DNA from: Serinus canaria
Taxonomy: Eukaryota > Chordata > Aves > Passeriformes > Fringillidae
Assembly: GCF_022539315.1 (NCBI RefSeq)
Contig: NC_066314.1
Coordinates: 44,205,180 to 44,269,179, forward strand
DNA length: 64,000 nt
Direction of reading: 5' to 3'
In this document: positions 11,737 to 26,700 of the stretch, piece by piece
Layout: every line of letters begins with the position of its first letter
Position numbering within the stretch: position 1 is the stretch's first letter
Made by a program: the position numbers and the translations under genes
The notes under the pieces: model-generated
The model's database searches: none
What the model was told of the DNA's origin: nothing
What the model saw: the letters and a program-made list of their open reading frames with translations, nothing else

Positions 11737-14700
11737 GTAGGGCTACGCCGCCGCCCCCGATTCCCGCGTCGCCGCCCGCTCCGGGAGCCGCTCGCTGTTC
11801 CCTCTGGCCCTGCCTCAGCTCCCTTTCTCGGCCGCACCCCTCCTCCTTCGCTCTGTCCCTTCAGCCGCCCGGCGGGCGCTCCGCGCCGCCGCCCCGCCGC
11901 TCCCGGGCCGCCCTTCCCGGCCCGCCGGGCAGCGCCACGCCCGGCCCTGCTCGGCTCCCCCTGCACGCCAGGGGCTGCACCGGGAGTCCCGCGCCCGCTG
12001 CACTGGGGGATAGCCAGGAGTTAGCTCGCCAAACAAACTTCCGCAGCAGTGAGCCAAAGCACCGGCAATCCGTTTCCTTTTTTTTTTTTTTCCTTCATTG
12101 TAACGAAAACCCCTTATTTTTCTTTTTTTTTTTTTTTTCAGTGTTTCCTTCAAGTCAGTGCTTTAGGGAAGAAGCACAAGGGGCTGTGGAAGTTGGCAGC
12201 ACCACTGTTGGTTCTGTCAGAGCTGCCTGAGCTTCCTGGTGGGAAAATCCCTTGACAGTGCTGCAGGGACTGGCAGCCCACCAGCGTGTGCGGCTGCTTG
12301 CGAGGATGAACTCTTGTGGGCACGTACATGCCTTCAAAAGTAGGGCTACACGAGGATAACAGCACACAGCTCTTTTTGTGCATATGTCTCTGTCTGCGTT
12401 GGTATATTTTTATACACATAGATGCAGGCAGAGCATATGGCAAGTATAATAGTACATATTTGTTTGCTCGCATACATGCATATCTGTGGGCATGCATAAG
12501 TCGAGATTTTGTAATGCAGTTAAGAGAGAGCAACTGGAATCAGTGTGTGATTCATAGTGCATGCATATGTCTTTCACAGACTGTGCATTTCTCATGTAGC
12601 TCTCCCTGCTGCATTTAGGCACATTGTGATACAAGAGCTCAACTTCTTATTTTAAGGTAAATAGTTGATTTTCTATTGTTGTTATCTGAATACTACTCTG
12701 TTCTAAGTTTACAGGTCTTTTACATAAATCCCACAAGTTTCCCAAGGTATCAAAAGTTCCTTCAAAAACATCATAGGAGTTAGGTTACAGGGTGGTTACC
12801 TTATCACTTATTTGCAGCTTCTACCATTGCATATTTCACTCAGTAGTTTCCTAGAAATAGTCCACAAATTACCCTACTCTGAAGTAGATGTATACATTTT
12901 CAGAAGGTACTCAGATTCTGCAGCCTGGCCTTTTTCTGAGCTGGAGATCTTTCCTATTCTAAGCTATCTGGCTTCCTAATTTGTTTATGGGGCATGTTCA
13001 TCATCGGGTCTAGGCCTAGGTGGATCATGCAGGTATCAGTCTCCAGGATTTTGCCTCTAGAGTTTTGAATCTCAGTATATTGGATTTTTATATTATTTCA
13101 GCAGCTGATTTCAGTGGTTTGCTATTTTGAAGCATTTCTGTAGTTTCAGACCCTTTTTTCTCAACTTTAGCTGACAGATATTATTATTTTGAGAGCTATT
13201 CTCTCTAAGTCCACTTAGAAGAAGCAACACTTATTGGCTTCGGACACTACCAAAATTGCCAACAGTGGTTCTTGTATGTGTTCTTCGTATCTTCAGGTCA
13301 GGAGGTGACCATGCTGAATCTAAGCTGTTTGCAATATAGTGCTAAGTTACCAGTTTTTGTGAACAGTGTCTCCAAGCCTTTTTTTGTTTTACCTCTCAAA
13401 CCTAAGTAAGTTCTGTCTTATTCAAACTGGTATTTTGTGGATGTGACCCATGATCGTGCATACCTTGTTGGCATGAGAGCATTTGCACATCTGAAGAAAT
13501 CTGCAGGTTCATCATGGAGATGAGAACTGACTCTATCAAGGCCTTGATCTCAGAAGTCTCTGGTGGTAATGAGCCCTACCAAAATTTCAGGGCATTAGAA
13601 ATATTGAGTAACATGAAGCTCCCAGTAGCTGTGTATCCTCAGGCGTTCTTCATTTGTATAGGGACAGTACATAGAGAGGTAGAAGACTGGAATTCTGATT
13701 ATTAGCATATGTTCAGGCAGTCAGCAAAGTCAAGACTTTATTTATTTTTGATTGTGAAATTTCAGGATTTTTTCTCTCTACTGCTTCATTGTTTGATAAC
13801 ACAAAACTGGAGCATGTGCTGCTTGCAGATCTAGCTGTAGTCTGGTCCTAAGAATTTCTGAAGGTAATGACTTTTACAGATGCTTTCCTAAATGCTCTAA
13901 AGACTTCTTGCTATGCTATTTTTCAAACTATCTTTTGTGGCGTGGATTGAGATCAAAGTGTTCTTGTTCTTTGAGCAACAAGAAAACTAGCTTCTACATG
14001 GCAAGTATGTTAATTTAGAAAAATAAAATTATCTGCTTCATTCCTCCAATTCTTTCAGACTTTGGTGTTTATAGGTCATCAGAAAGGCCATAATTTATGC
14101 ATTTAAATGTTCTAATGTAGGAAATAAAAATTAGTGAGGACTTCCCTGCTGTCACAGATCTTTTCAGTCGGAAATAGCAATCAAAAGTAATTTTTCCTTA
14201 GCTAAACAAAAAGTTGTTTTGCTCCATTTCTTTTGGCAGCAGGGCCATCAAGGCTTTACCTTGAACTATTGGTTTTATCTCATCTTGTGCGGCTTAGCCA
14301 CCCTTATTTAATAAGATGGCTTTTGATCAGTGTCAGAGAATTCTTTATACTTTTAGTAAAGATTTTAGCCACGTGGGCCTTATCCTGTGCACACTATTAT
14401 GGGTTGACCTTAAGGAATTTTTTTCTGTTATGGATGGAAATAAAGACATTTCACCTCTGAGCTTCAACAGTCTGCTAGTTTTTTTAAAGAATTTACTTGC
14501 TTAACTTGTTACTCTGGTGTCCTACAGGCTGTTTGAAGGAAAGGCTGAGGAGCTGTTTGGGAAGTGTCTCACGCTCCTCTTTTGTCTGTGTCAAAGAAAC
14601 ATTCCTGTGTCATGAACTCACTTGTAGTTAGTCATGGCATTGTAGCAGAATCAGTTTACCTTAACCTTCCCACTGAAGTTGAAAGTCTGGTCAGGTTCAT

Positions 14701-17700
14701 CAGTAGTTTGCTAAACTAGTTTTTTACAGATTTATTACTTGTTTATTATATGTGGGAATCTCTTGTGTTAACAGGAACATTCATGTTAATGAAGATTACC
14801 ATTGCTGGGGACTTAGAGCTGATCAGTCTGAAAGAAGTGTACTAGTCTTAGCTTTCAAGAGCTTCATCCAGGGTCATTCTTGATACCTCTTTTCCCTCTT
14901 TTTCCCCTCTTTCCCCTTTCCCCCTAACATCCATCAAATCTCTCGGTCTCTGAAATTTTCCTAAAGTCTTCCTTTAATAGTCCAAGGGAACTTTGCTCAG
15001 CTGCCAGACAAATTCCTTAGCTTTGGAGCCTCTTTGCAGATACTAACTGGTATGGAATATTTTTCTCAGTATAAGAACTCAGTACCCACCCAGGCTGTTA
15101 GTCGTTACAGATGGACGAGGAGGGACTCATTCCCATCCATTTGGAAAGTACCCTCCGTTTCACTAGGCTATGGTTTCCTTAAAAAATTTCTCCTTAAAAA
15201 TGCCTTAGAACATTTTCTTCTGATTGTTGCTTTTGGCCTAGTTTGTGCTGTTACTGCATTTTTCCTTTAGGATACAACTCTAGGATGCCCTACTTATTTC
15301 CTTGCTGCTTACTTTCAAGAACTGAGAATTGTGCTGAGATGATACTTTTAGAAAAAAGAAAAGGGTTATGATTGTTGCGTTTCTTAATTGTAAACATAAT
15401 TTTGGCAGATTTCTCATAAAGCCATCTGTTTCACCTTGAAATGTGAAGGTGGCTCACAATATTCTGTGCGGAAAAATTATTATCTGTTGTGCTATTTTTT
15501 TTTTTAAATTGGGAGTGTTCTTAAAAGCTGAAATGAAGAGTTATATAAGAGACTGTGAGAATGCATTCCAAGTGCTTGAATGTCAGAGAACAGTTTAACA
15601 AAGTGTCTTGCGTTCTAATCTACCATCCCAGTCTTAAGAGGAGTTGAAAAGTTCCAGCCACCTCACACCATAAGCATATGGTTTATGCATGACAATTCAG
15701 CTAGAAGGATATTTTTCAGATGTAAATTTCTCTATAGGTTAATTTATATTTCTTTGGTTGTTTTCTTTCCTCATAAATTGCTACCTATAAATAGTTTGGC
15801 TGTAGCAGTATCACAAGGCACTCTGCTGGCATTTCCATACAAGTGATTTGTTAAGAGAATAAATGTAAGAGATGCCTGGCGCTGTGAACGTTGTGAATAC
15901 TGGAAGTGATTTGCAAATCTATGAAGAAGTCCCAGTGCTTATTGGCAGTCTGTCTGATCAGTTATTGTTTTCCAGCTAGAATGTAGCTTTCTTAGTAGTT
16001 CGGGGAAGTTGTACACATGAGGGCACAAGGCTATCAAAACATGGCTGGTAGAGACTGAAGTACTGGCACGATGTAGTCAGTGTCTCTGTAGCAGAGGGAA
16101 ACTGCTTAGAGTCAGTTACCATTTGTGGGAGGCTTGCGGGTTCAGCAAAATAGGCAGTTTGTTACACAAAGACATCCTTGATGACAACTGTGGCTAGAGC
16201 AATAGACAGAGGCAACAGAAGAGCATCACAACCATTGCCATAAAATCCTGTCTGTTTTAGCAACTGTCATTTGGTTCTCTCTGAAACCTACCCCTTACAA
16301 TTTAAAATTCCTGAACATTTCTTCTTTCATGACTCATGGTGTAGCTCTGTATAGCATGAGCTCTATATACCACAGCTCTATATACTCCATAGCTTTATGG
16401 TTTATTCCATGGCTAGCAGTTTGCAAGGTTGCAGCCACCTGACCATACATTGTTATTTTGGGATTTTTTTTCTTGCTTATAACATTTGTAGTTTCCAGTC
16501 CAATAGTTGCTGTGAATAATTGCTGTATTTCATTGAATCTAAGATAGCAAACTGTTTCTTCCAACAGAACTTCTCTAATACTAGCTGAAAGGTGGGACAG
16601 ATTCTCTGCTTGTGACTGTGCTTGAACAACACAACGGGATTATTACTATGATATTTTAATGAGAATTTGCATGGGAGAAAATTCATCCTATTTAAAATGC
16701 ATGATAAAAACTGGAGACAGAAATGAAACCCAGAAATGTCCTTGTCTGCCTGTTAAATCTGGTTTTAATGATCACTTGTTTTGAAATATGTAGAAGTTCA
16801 AATAGATTTGGAAGAAAGGAGTTTTCAAAATTTGAAGCTTTCCTGATTTGTTTACTTGTTATGACAGGTTTACTGCCAGTTTAATCTGAAACCTTTTCTC
16901 CTGTATCTATTTCTTTTTTTTAGAGCAAATACTTTGTTTAACATTTGGATCAAATATAAGCCACGACTACCAGAGTGGTATTATAATGAAAGACTTGTGA
17001 AAGTTGGTGATACCCTTGCTCAGATCAAAGTAAGTAATTTGAAATCAGAAAAGGTTCAATCATAGTCTTTGTTTCATTATATTTCTATGCTACTTTAATT
17101 TTTAATCATGTTTTACTGAAAGCTGTTTAGAAAAGTAGCAAAAACTTTTACAAAATAATTCCAATGATGGTTGTTTGTATTTCTTGCTTTTTATTGTAAA
17201 ATTGCCCTGATTTTTAATTTATTTTCTATATCTGTATTTTCTATGCACCCATTGCCTTTTCAAACTCGCCAAAATATTTTTTTTTGTTTGATGTTTCAGC
17301 ATGATAGCATACAATATCTGACTGTGCCTTTAATGCTGTTTAAGTACAAATTGACAATGATAGAGCAGTTCCACTGACTCAACTCGATGTTCAGTTAACC
17401 AAACGTGAATAAAAAGAATTGTCAGGAGAGGAGCAGAGAGCAAGAACCAGAGTGCAATTACATATAGTACAACTGTGTGTATCAGTGGTGCTGCCTCTTG
17501 AATTATGTGTGTATTTCTGGTCTCCTCAAAAAGGGTAGACTGCAACTAAAAGGGATTCAGGAGCTAGATTGTTTGAGACAGAGTATTTGAGAGGTTTCAC
17601 TATATGATAACTCTATTTTTATGCTTTTATTTAGCCATATGTTACTGACTACTGTTGGAGATGGGATGCCAGGCTACTAACTGTTGATCTGACTCAATAA

Positions 17701-20700
17701 GGCAAATATATTTGTATATGCTATTTGTCCTTTGTGTTTCCTGTGAAAAAAATCTAAGGGTGAATCATTTAAAAGCTCGATGATATTTGTGTCAGAAGGT
17801 CATGTCATAAAATCTGGGGCTTTCAAGGGTAGTTACTAAACAACACTCAGAAGCAGCTCAGAGGTGTATAGTTAGAAAGCCAGTTCTGTACCTTCTACTT
17901 AATTTTTTAGTATAATGGGAATAAAATAAAATAAATAAAAAAGAAGAGGGCATAACTGGAAATGTATCAAGGAGGTTTGAGGGGCCGTCTTTTTGAGACA
18001 CATATCCAGTGAAACTGTTCTTTCACTCTTATGTCCTTTGCTTACGGAATGCAGCAAGGAGAGATGCTTTTTGTGCTGTTAATGGAGAGTGTTTATTTGT
18101 GGCTGCCTGGTGAGCTTTTCCACAGGCCATGGCAAAGGCAGGAGTATCATGCAGATGTTATGAAGTCTTCTATATCCTTCATTGCATGTGCCCTGAAGAA
18201 TTCCACAAAGGTGGCCTGCTCCTGAGTAAGAAACAGCCAGCTGAAGCTGAGTTTCAGCAGCATTCAGCACTCACTGGGAGGCAGAAGAAGGACTATAGAA
18301 GAGTCCATAACTGCAAAGCCATTACAATTGAAGGTGCAGGGTCATGGTGTAGGTTTAGACATAAAGAAATTCTTAAGGAAGCTTGAACAGCAGCAATTGT
18401 TAATTGCATTGCCTAGACAATTCTGTTCATGTTTTCTTCATGTTTGTATATTCCTGAGGTTCTCATAGGTTCTGGGCCCTAGGAATTGCTTGAAACATTA
18501 CATGAAGCTTTTAGTGCCTGGGAACTGCTGCTCCCACAGAGTACTCAGTAAGGTTATTTCAAAAGTATCAAATGCTGCTCTCTGTACTTTGCATTGCCTT
18601 CCCAAAGCAGCACTCCAATATAGTTTGGCCCTTATGTTCAAGGTGCTTAATGACCTGACCCTAGATTGCCTGAAAATAATCCATGTTTCTGCATAAAGAC
18701 TTCTGTTTGCAATGTCAATCTTCTAGTGTAATGTGAAATTTTCTACAGTGAAGTTACTGATGTTGTTGAAGAAGTTGTTTTGCTGGCCAGCCTGATACTT
18801 TCTTACTGTTCTTCTTACTGTTTTTTGAACTCACACTTTTAAGTGCATTTCTTTAACTTAAATTTAGAATGAAAACCTAGTTTTCATTCAGTATTTTCCC
18901 CTGAAAAGAAATAAATTGAAACAACAGGGAATGGATGCTGCAAATTTCAGATGCATTACAGGAAGGATGAATGTGGTGTAAAACCAAGGTCTGTGATAGG
19001 TGGGGTAAAGCCTATTCCATAAGTACCCCCTTGACTCCTAGTTAAAAGCTGGTGTTGAATATTTTAAATTTTAACCTGCACGTGATATAATACTTAATGA
19101 TGTGTAGTCCTTAGAAAATAATTATTGCATATGAATAGCTAGGGTAGGCTGACCCACTTTCTGTCCTCCTGCTGTATTTTTCTAATGCCTTTAGATTCCT
19201 TCCTATAATACATCTGCTGTGTGTTTTTTAAGACACACCTAAATTCATAAAGTCATATATCTGGAAATTACTTAGTCTATTAGTCATCATATGATCAGTA
19301 CTGACTCGTTTTTTCTCTTCCTCCCATTCTGCCTGTATCTGCCTGTTGTCTTTGGTCACACACACATATCTTAAACTGTTTAGGAGAGAATTTACCTTTT
19401 TGTTGTGTGTCAATAACTATCTTAATGGTATTCTGATTCATGGCTTTGGATTCTAAGTGTTATCATAGCCTGAATGTACGTATTAGATTACACAAGTGTC
19501 TGACTGTCCATAGCTGTCCCTGGAATGCCAAAGTTTCTATGAATGGCTGCTGCTTTCACAAAGCAAATAGGACAATAGGGCCATGTGAGTTAGACTCCTC
19601 AGATGATTAAAAATTTAAGGTGTTACTGTGGTGGAAGGAATTTATTTTGAAAAAAAGAAGGGTATGCAAGAAAATAAGAATTTTGTGTGATTAAATATTA
19701 AAGGATCATTTTTACCAGCAGTTTGTTACTTTTTCCTCAGTAATTTATTTAGTGTGAGTGCTAGACTTACTGAAATTGGTAGAGAAACCTATATGTAATC
19801 TTGCTGAAGGAAGTGGTGGTGATGATTCGGTGAATGTCACTTCCAGATCTGAGTCAGTGTTGAACCATAGAGTCAGCGTGATTTTAGAGTGGTTTGACAT
19901 GCTGCTGGGGAGCTCTGTTTGGAACGAGACATAAAGCTCAACATCCTCTTTGCTAACAGTTCTTAAAGACCCAGTGGCAATTTCTGGTCCATTAATGCCG
20001 ATCTCTTGGCCATATGTAAATTCCAGTTTTCACACGTTGCAATCTTTTAAAATTCATCTTACCCTTTCTATCTGTTTTATTTAAAGAAAAAAAAAGCTTT
20101 GACAACATGGAAACAAGGAAGAGAGATATGATTTTATCTATATATTGCGTATAAAGTTCTACATTAGGAAGTACTTTTTTCCTGAAGTGTAGTATTGTTG
20201 TCATTACTGTTGTAAAACTGTAGAGTATTCCAACAACTCTTTAATTTTATTAAATTAGCCCAGAACCCTGCTTTATAATTGTTCTCTGATATGTTGTATT
20301 TATGATTAGCATAAACAAAACTCAAAACTTGTGATGCACAAGCCATTCTTTTAAGTATTTCAACCTTTCCTATGTTGAGTATTCACACTACATGCTGGTA
20401 TTTTGTATGAAACTGTAGTGCTTTCCTTCTTGTTGGTCTTTCACATTGATACTTTTTTCATGAAGATAATAAAAACCCCACATGATTATAGAAATAGGAA
20501 TGAAATATACAAACTATAAAAAAAAATACGATTTTTTTTCAGGAATATAAGCTGGCACTTCAACAGTGTTATGAAAGATACCTTCAGCAGTTTGTTTCTG
20601 TAAACCTTGATGATGTCATGGATGATGTGCAGCGCTTTAAATCTGCCTTTTTTCCAAATGGTGTCAGAGACAAAAATGCACCACTTGTGGTAGGTTGCGG

Positions 20701-23700
20701 GTTTTTAAAATTTTTCTGGTCAAAGACATTCACAGATTCAAAGTAAATAGCCCATTTTATCTTCTACAAATTTACTTCATATTAATTATATATTAACATT
20801 AACTAATCTTTAATAGTTTGTTGATATAAATTGCATTGAGACTTAATGATGGTATATATGATATAAACATCTACTCTAGTTGGTGTAGATTTTTAAGAGA
20901 ATAAAATGCCTAAAGCTTTTGTAGCAGAAGCCAACCACTATCAACTTAGTGTTAAAACAGCAGTTTTCTCTGAATGTGGTGTTCTGTAACTGCTTACAGC
21001 AGTTTTTGCTCTGAAGTAGTTGCTGTTATCCACTGTCAGAATCAGGATGTGGGCAAAATTTGAGAAATGTCCTGCAATTTTGGAAATTTCTGTATTGTAT
21101 GATCTAAGAACCAGACATAATGCAAGACCCTCAAAACATTCTCTTGTATTTTGTACCAAAAGTGTGCAAAATACTACTTGTAATAGAAGGTCATGACAGT
21201 TAGAAAAGCAGTTTTATGTTTTTTACAGCTTATTTGCTCACTATGAACAAAAAGGGCAGAATACTGAATAATTTTTCAAGTGCTTTAAGCTCTAGGAAGC
21301 TGAGTGACCTTAGGAATGTGTTGGAATCCTTTTGTGTTAATTGCTTATCAAGGTAGGGACTTGCAGTATACTTTTTGTTATTCGTGGAAGAAAGTGTTTC
21401 AGTGGATATAGGGGGAATGCTAAAAACATGTTATATTTTTCTTTAAGTAGTTCTTTGCTGAGAAGCTCTACTTTTGTACACGGTGGGTATTTTCAATTAA
21501 TTAATGCAAATTACTTTGTGATCAAGAATAATGAACAGAAATGGTAGGCAGCTCCTGAGTATTGAGCTAATCAAATTCGTATCCTCAAGTCAGAGTTAGA
21601 CTGTAAATAGGTGTTTAGTGAAGAGAAGAAAGCAGACAGTTTGCTTAAAAGCTAGAAGCAGATATCATGATAGAAGAGATACTTTGTGTTATTATTTTTC
21701 TTTTTAAAATTTGGTTCAGCTTCCTAGAAAGAATATGATCAAAGACTATGTTAATACATTTTTTAAAATGTTTTGTGTGGAGGGATAGAATATAAGAAAA
21801 TAAAGATAGTGCAGAAGCTAGTCTCGTACCTGAGAAGTTGTAGCTGTACTCATCACCAAGGATTAGGAACAGGCCTGCCCTTAATAGGCCACAGCTGTGT
21901 CCAGTAAGAAGACATCTGCTACAAAAGAGTGGGTTAGCTGGGAGAGCAGAGCATTGGAATTTGTTGGTCATGCTGTGAAGAAGAAGGAGTCAGTGCTGTA
22001 AGGAGCTGCCCATGAGACATTACCAAGAAGGTATGGGAATTTTGCAATAAAATGACAACAGTTTTGTAAATAAATTTGAAGTTCTAGAGATGCTCTCCTC
22101 TGTTTTCTGCCTAGACTTTGAACCAGTCCTACTGGTAAATGTTGTGGTGAGTCTCTACTAAAGTGTCTGTTCTGTGACTTAGTCTTTACAGACTGAGCTA
22201 TTCTTAAATTTTCAGATACAAAATTTAGTTTGGCAGTTATCCTTACAATTGGAAATGGAAAATGATGATGTGGCAAGAGATTATATCTTACATGCTTTTT
22301 GCCCCATGTTCCTGCAGTTAGTTTTTTTTTCTTTAACACTAAGAAATGGCATTTCAGGGCTATGAGCTTCCAACTTCAGTGAATCAACTGCAACAAAATA
22401 ATATAACTTCAAATATTACCAGGTTAGGAGGCTTTTGAGAGAATAATAGGTAGTGACTGGTCATGTCCACTTAGCCCATTTTTTCATGTTGTTTGTTCAG
22501 CTGATGCTGTAATCCAGGCATGAGTAAGGTCATATTATTTTAGGTATTATAAGGAAGAGAAGGAAAAATCCATCAGTGGAAGAGAAAAGTAACAGATGAG
22601 AGTGAGAAATAAGATAGTGGTGATATAAATGGAGAAATGTGGAAAAGTTCAAACTTGCCTTAGTTTATGGAAGATGTCTGCAGAGAAGCTAAGCGTCAAA
22701 GCCAGATTCTTTGAATAGCGCTTTAATGCCTCATTCTCCCTACGCCCCTTCCAGCACTCCTGGTGCACTAGGTGCATTTTCATCCTGTGACACAGTGGAA
22801 AGTGACTCAGGCTCATGGTACAGCAACCCTGAAGCTTTAGCACTTTCTCCATATTCTAATTCTCAGTTCACTGTCATGCTGATTTTTTTGCTGTTATGCC
22901 TAATCTTTTCTTACTCATCATTTTGTTGTATTTTGCTGATGTGAACCGACATATGCTTATATTAATTAACTTTATGTATATTTCTGTGTGTTTTAGTTCC
23001 ATGCTTTGCAAGCAAGAAATATTTGCATTTATCAGATGGTTTGCAGCAGAGACAGAAATCTTCAGAATCAAGAGTCCCTGCAGACTTGTCTCAATGCCTT
23101 GACCTCATTACGACTCACTATGCAAGTGGCTCTACCTCAGGAGAATTTGTGTTGGCTTATCTACAATGGTACCTTAGGCTTTACATTTACATTTCTTTGC
23201 TAAGCAAAGCTGTGAAGGGAAAATTTTATACTCTTTATAGTCTTTAAGGTCAACCTAAGGGTCATGGATAAATCTCTAGTTAGTCTTCAATCACAGTAGG
23301 GGTTTTTCTGGTAGTTTTTATTTTTCTAATATAAGGAATTTTAAAATTAAGTTTTCCACAGTGTACGTTTTCAGGTGGGCTGTTGTAAAAGCATCAACTT
23401 TTTCATCATAACTGTGCTTAAGAGTACAAATAAAATCAAAAGTAAGGACATTTTTGGAGTCCATCCTGATTAACAAAAACCACTCAAGATTTTTACATCA
23501 ATAAAATGTTTGTTTTCATGGGTTCATTTTGTCTTGTTTCTTTTGGTTACTGGTTGGTTTTTTTTGTTGGTTTTGGTTTGGAGGCTTTTCTGCTTGTTTG
23601 TTGTTGGGTTGTTTTTTTTTTTTTTGAAAAGGGGATTGCAGATCTAAGAGTAGAAAATTGTCTGGCATTACATATTTGTATTTTTGTAAGTACTTTGAAG

Positions 23701-26700
23701 GGAAGAGTTGATAATAAAACCATTGTCAAAAATACCATATGGGACTTAAGGATTTTGATCTATGTATATGATTTCGGGGTGCTGCTTGTATTGGGGAAAA
23801 ATTGAGAAAAGAATGGAACTTCTGCAAACTAGATGCACAGAGAATGATTTATCAAGATTTTAATTTCGGGAACAAAACAGTCTATTTTTGCTTTGAAAGG
23901 CAATGTTATTTAGTCAAAAAGAAACAGACTAGTATGAATATCACAGAATCACAGCATATTCTGAATTGGAATGGCTGCATGAGGATCATCAAGTCCAACT
24001 GTTGAGTGAATGGCCCATACAGGGATTGAACTCACACCCTGGCATTGTTAACACCATGCTCTGACCAACTGAGCTACTATGATCAATTGTTGAAGTATCA
24101 ATTGAGGAAATAATAGATTCTTAATTTCACTTTGAAAGACAGACTTTCTCTGAGCTATGATGGGTCAAAATTGTTATCCTTTTGTTTTACTGGGACTGCT
24201 GTTGCCCTCAGTCCCTACTTTTGAGGTGTGTTTTTGATTGCTTGTTTCTATGGAAGAAGAATCAAAGTTAAAATATACTCACCTGCCATTCTTATGTCCT
24301 ATTGCCTGTGTGTGGTTCAGGTCTCTGTACCAATCCTAGCCAATAATCTGCTCTAATTAGAACGAGGCAGAAACTTAGATTTTCCCTAGTTCCTGAGCAT
24401 TTTTCTGCAATTCAGACAAGAGTTTTTGTGCCACATTACACATTTGACTAATAAAAGAAATCTTCCTAATGCTTGCTCCATTTGAGCTTATTGGGATAAT
24501 AACACCCTTTGAGCTATGACAGTTGACATTGTGATGCCTCCTGCTGCCACAGGTGTCCCTTTCTGAACATTCATACAGACAGAAGAATAGGCTAATTTTT
24601 TGTCTCCCAGAACTGTAGTGTCTTTTATACTTATAAGACTGAGTTTAGAAAAATTTGTGATGTTGCTTGAGTCAAGTACATTTTTGGCAGGTTTTTATTT
24701 CTAAGTCATTTTGATGCTCTTGGAAACTTCACTAGTTTTCAATTTTCTTCATGTCACGTGTCATACTTAATGTAATATTGGTGGTGTCTGTTAGGACAGA
24801 TGGACTAAAAGAGTCATGTTAGGTAAAGTCTGTGAGGAGAGGTAGTATTTTGTTTTAAAGAGCTTGGCATTTGGGATAAATGTAAGATTTGTCCCTCTGG
24901 CAGTTACTGAGGAAAAATGGATTAGGTAAATTTTTAAGATTTCATTCTTGTGAACTCTCATGATTATACTGCTTCACTGTGTAGGTATTTTTGAAACTAA
25001 TATTGCAGAAGAATTGAATGGTTTCATCTTCTCTAAATTAGAAGCACAGAAAAATCATTAGTTTTTCGTTTGTTTAATAAAAAGTCATTAAATTGTTCTT
25101 CTCTGGAATTAACAACCCAGATAGTAAGAAAGATTGAGTTGCTTAGCGTAACAAATTTCATGGGAATTATAGAACTTAGCTGTTTATTTGAATTTGTTTT
25201 TGCAGGTACTATCCATATTTACACCATATGCAGACATTTGATGGTCATGGGTCATTCTGCTAAGGTATGGCAAAATAAATAGAAAGGGTTGTAAAATCTG
25301 CAGAAGTTCAAAAAATGCATCTGTGTTTTGCACAACAATGTACTTGACTTTTCAATTTCACTGGCATTGCCAATAGTAGTACTTTTGTCACAAGGAAATA
25401 AAATGTGTTTCAAAGTGGTTGATTTCTAAGCCCTCATGCCTTCCTGAGTCTGCTCCTTCTTCAGCTGTGGAATGGGGCCCAGCGTAATGTCCTGCTGGAC
25501 GCTGAGATGCCATTTATTAGGCTGTTTCAGAGGATTCAGTGCTTTGTTTCAGACATCTCTGTATGTTCAAGAATTAGTCTTTTGCTTCTGAAAATGTGGA
25601 AACGTGCTGACACCTGGTGGCTAGGGTTTTAGTTGTGCATACTTGATAAAAACAACCCGGCCTTTTCCCCACACTTTTTTTTTCTGAATGTAGTTTTTGT
25701 TATTCTTAGCTTTACTCTTCTCTTAAAACTTGAGCAGAATTTAAATCAGCCTTAATGCAATAGATTTTCTTATGTGTTGTTTTATTAATCTTTCAATGAG
25801 CAGGAAAGGTGTTTTGTCTTTGAATGTCTTCTATTAAAAACAGAAGTGATTTAACTCCTCCTTTAGCATACTTGCGTTTCTGCTATACAGGAAACGGGAA
25901 TTGATCATGGGTGTTTTCAATTCTTGAAATTTGTACTAAAAGGAAACTTTTATATTTGCCTAATTTAGGACAAAGGTTGTACATATTTATGTACCTCAGG
26001 AAACAGCTAACCCAAAGAAAATAGTAAGAGGAAGATACAAATATTATTCATTCAATTGAAAAGGACTAATTATTAAAGTTAGACTGCTGCAATGACTGTT
26101 TCCCTGGAAGTTAGGAACCAAGAGTTCTGTGGGTATAAATTAATCTAAGCACAGTTTTTCACTGCCCAAGCCAGACTCCATTGCATCCCAGATAAGCCTG
26201 CTGATTCTGTTGAAAAAGGATTACTAGAGCTGCCAGAAAAGGGAGGGCTAAGTCTCAAGATAAGAGCAGATGAGAGAGAAGGGCAGAATCTTTGTCTGGT
26301 GGCAAAACTATAGAGAACTGGAGTGGGTAAGGTAGCTTGGAGGCTAAAATAGTGCTTGACCACAGGTTAAGGTGAAAAAACCCAATGACATGCAACAGAA
26401 TGTTTTTTAGTCAATAAAATATGTTAAAAAATTAATACAATTTCTAGTGATTTTTTCCCCTCCTTTTTCAGTTTGTCCTTCCAAAGGTTAAGTTTTTGTA
26501 TCTGTCCTTTAGTAACAGGAAGTATATTTATGTAGGTTAAGATGCATTCATTTTGAAATTAGATCTCTTCAATACAGGTCCTGGAATACTTACTGTGGGC
26601 CAGTATATGTATGGAATCCTCCATTCCACTCCTATCTGTGCATTATTTGACGTGGAGAGCCACCCTGTATACAGCAGTTTCTCAATGTTATTTTGATTGT

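Larger units (their letters stand above)
11455..12005. promoter_or_regulatory. CFAP54: CpG-island promoter and first exon of CFAP54
   Basis: About 550 bases of very GC- and CpG-rich sequence in an otherwise AT-rich window. It starts about 115 bases before the CFAP54 ATG and runs about 270 bases into intron 1. This is the usual form of a vertebrate CpG-island promoter. No TATA box is evident at a fixed distance. The transcription start cannot be placed from sequence alone, but it most likely falls in the first 100 bases of the island. Confidence 0.75.
23169..25205 (+). other. Intron 4 (2.0 kb)
   Basis: Contains a T/G-rich low-complexity tract at about 23541-23632 and a minus-strand tRNA-derived SINE at about 23939-24085, both listed separately. 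Otherwise AT-rich with nothing recognised. Confidence 0.8.

Noticed and set aside
11395..12024. Long open frames (209 codons + strand, 188 codons - strand) across the CpG island
   Set aside because: GC-rich DNA has few stops. These frames overlap CFAP54 exon 1 in other frames, are Arg/Pro/Ala-rich and have no family resemblance.
23990..24080. tRNA-Ile gene on the minus strand
   Set aside because: The tRNA-like part is degenerate and continues into a CR1-type tail, so it is the head of a SINE.
25608..25622. CTCF-like word CACCTGGTGG
   Set aside because: Reverse complement CCACCAGGTGTC has a mismatch at a near-invariant G of the core.
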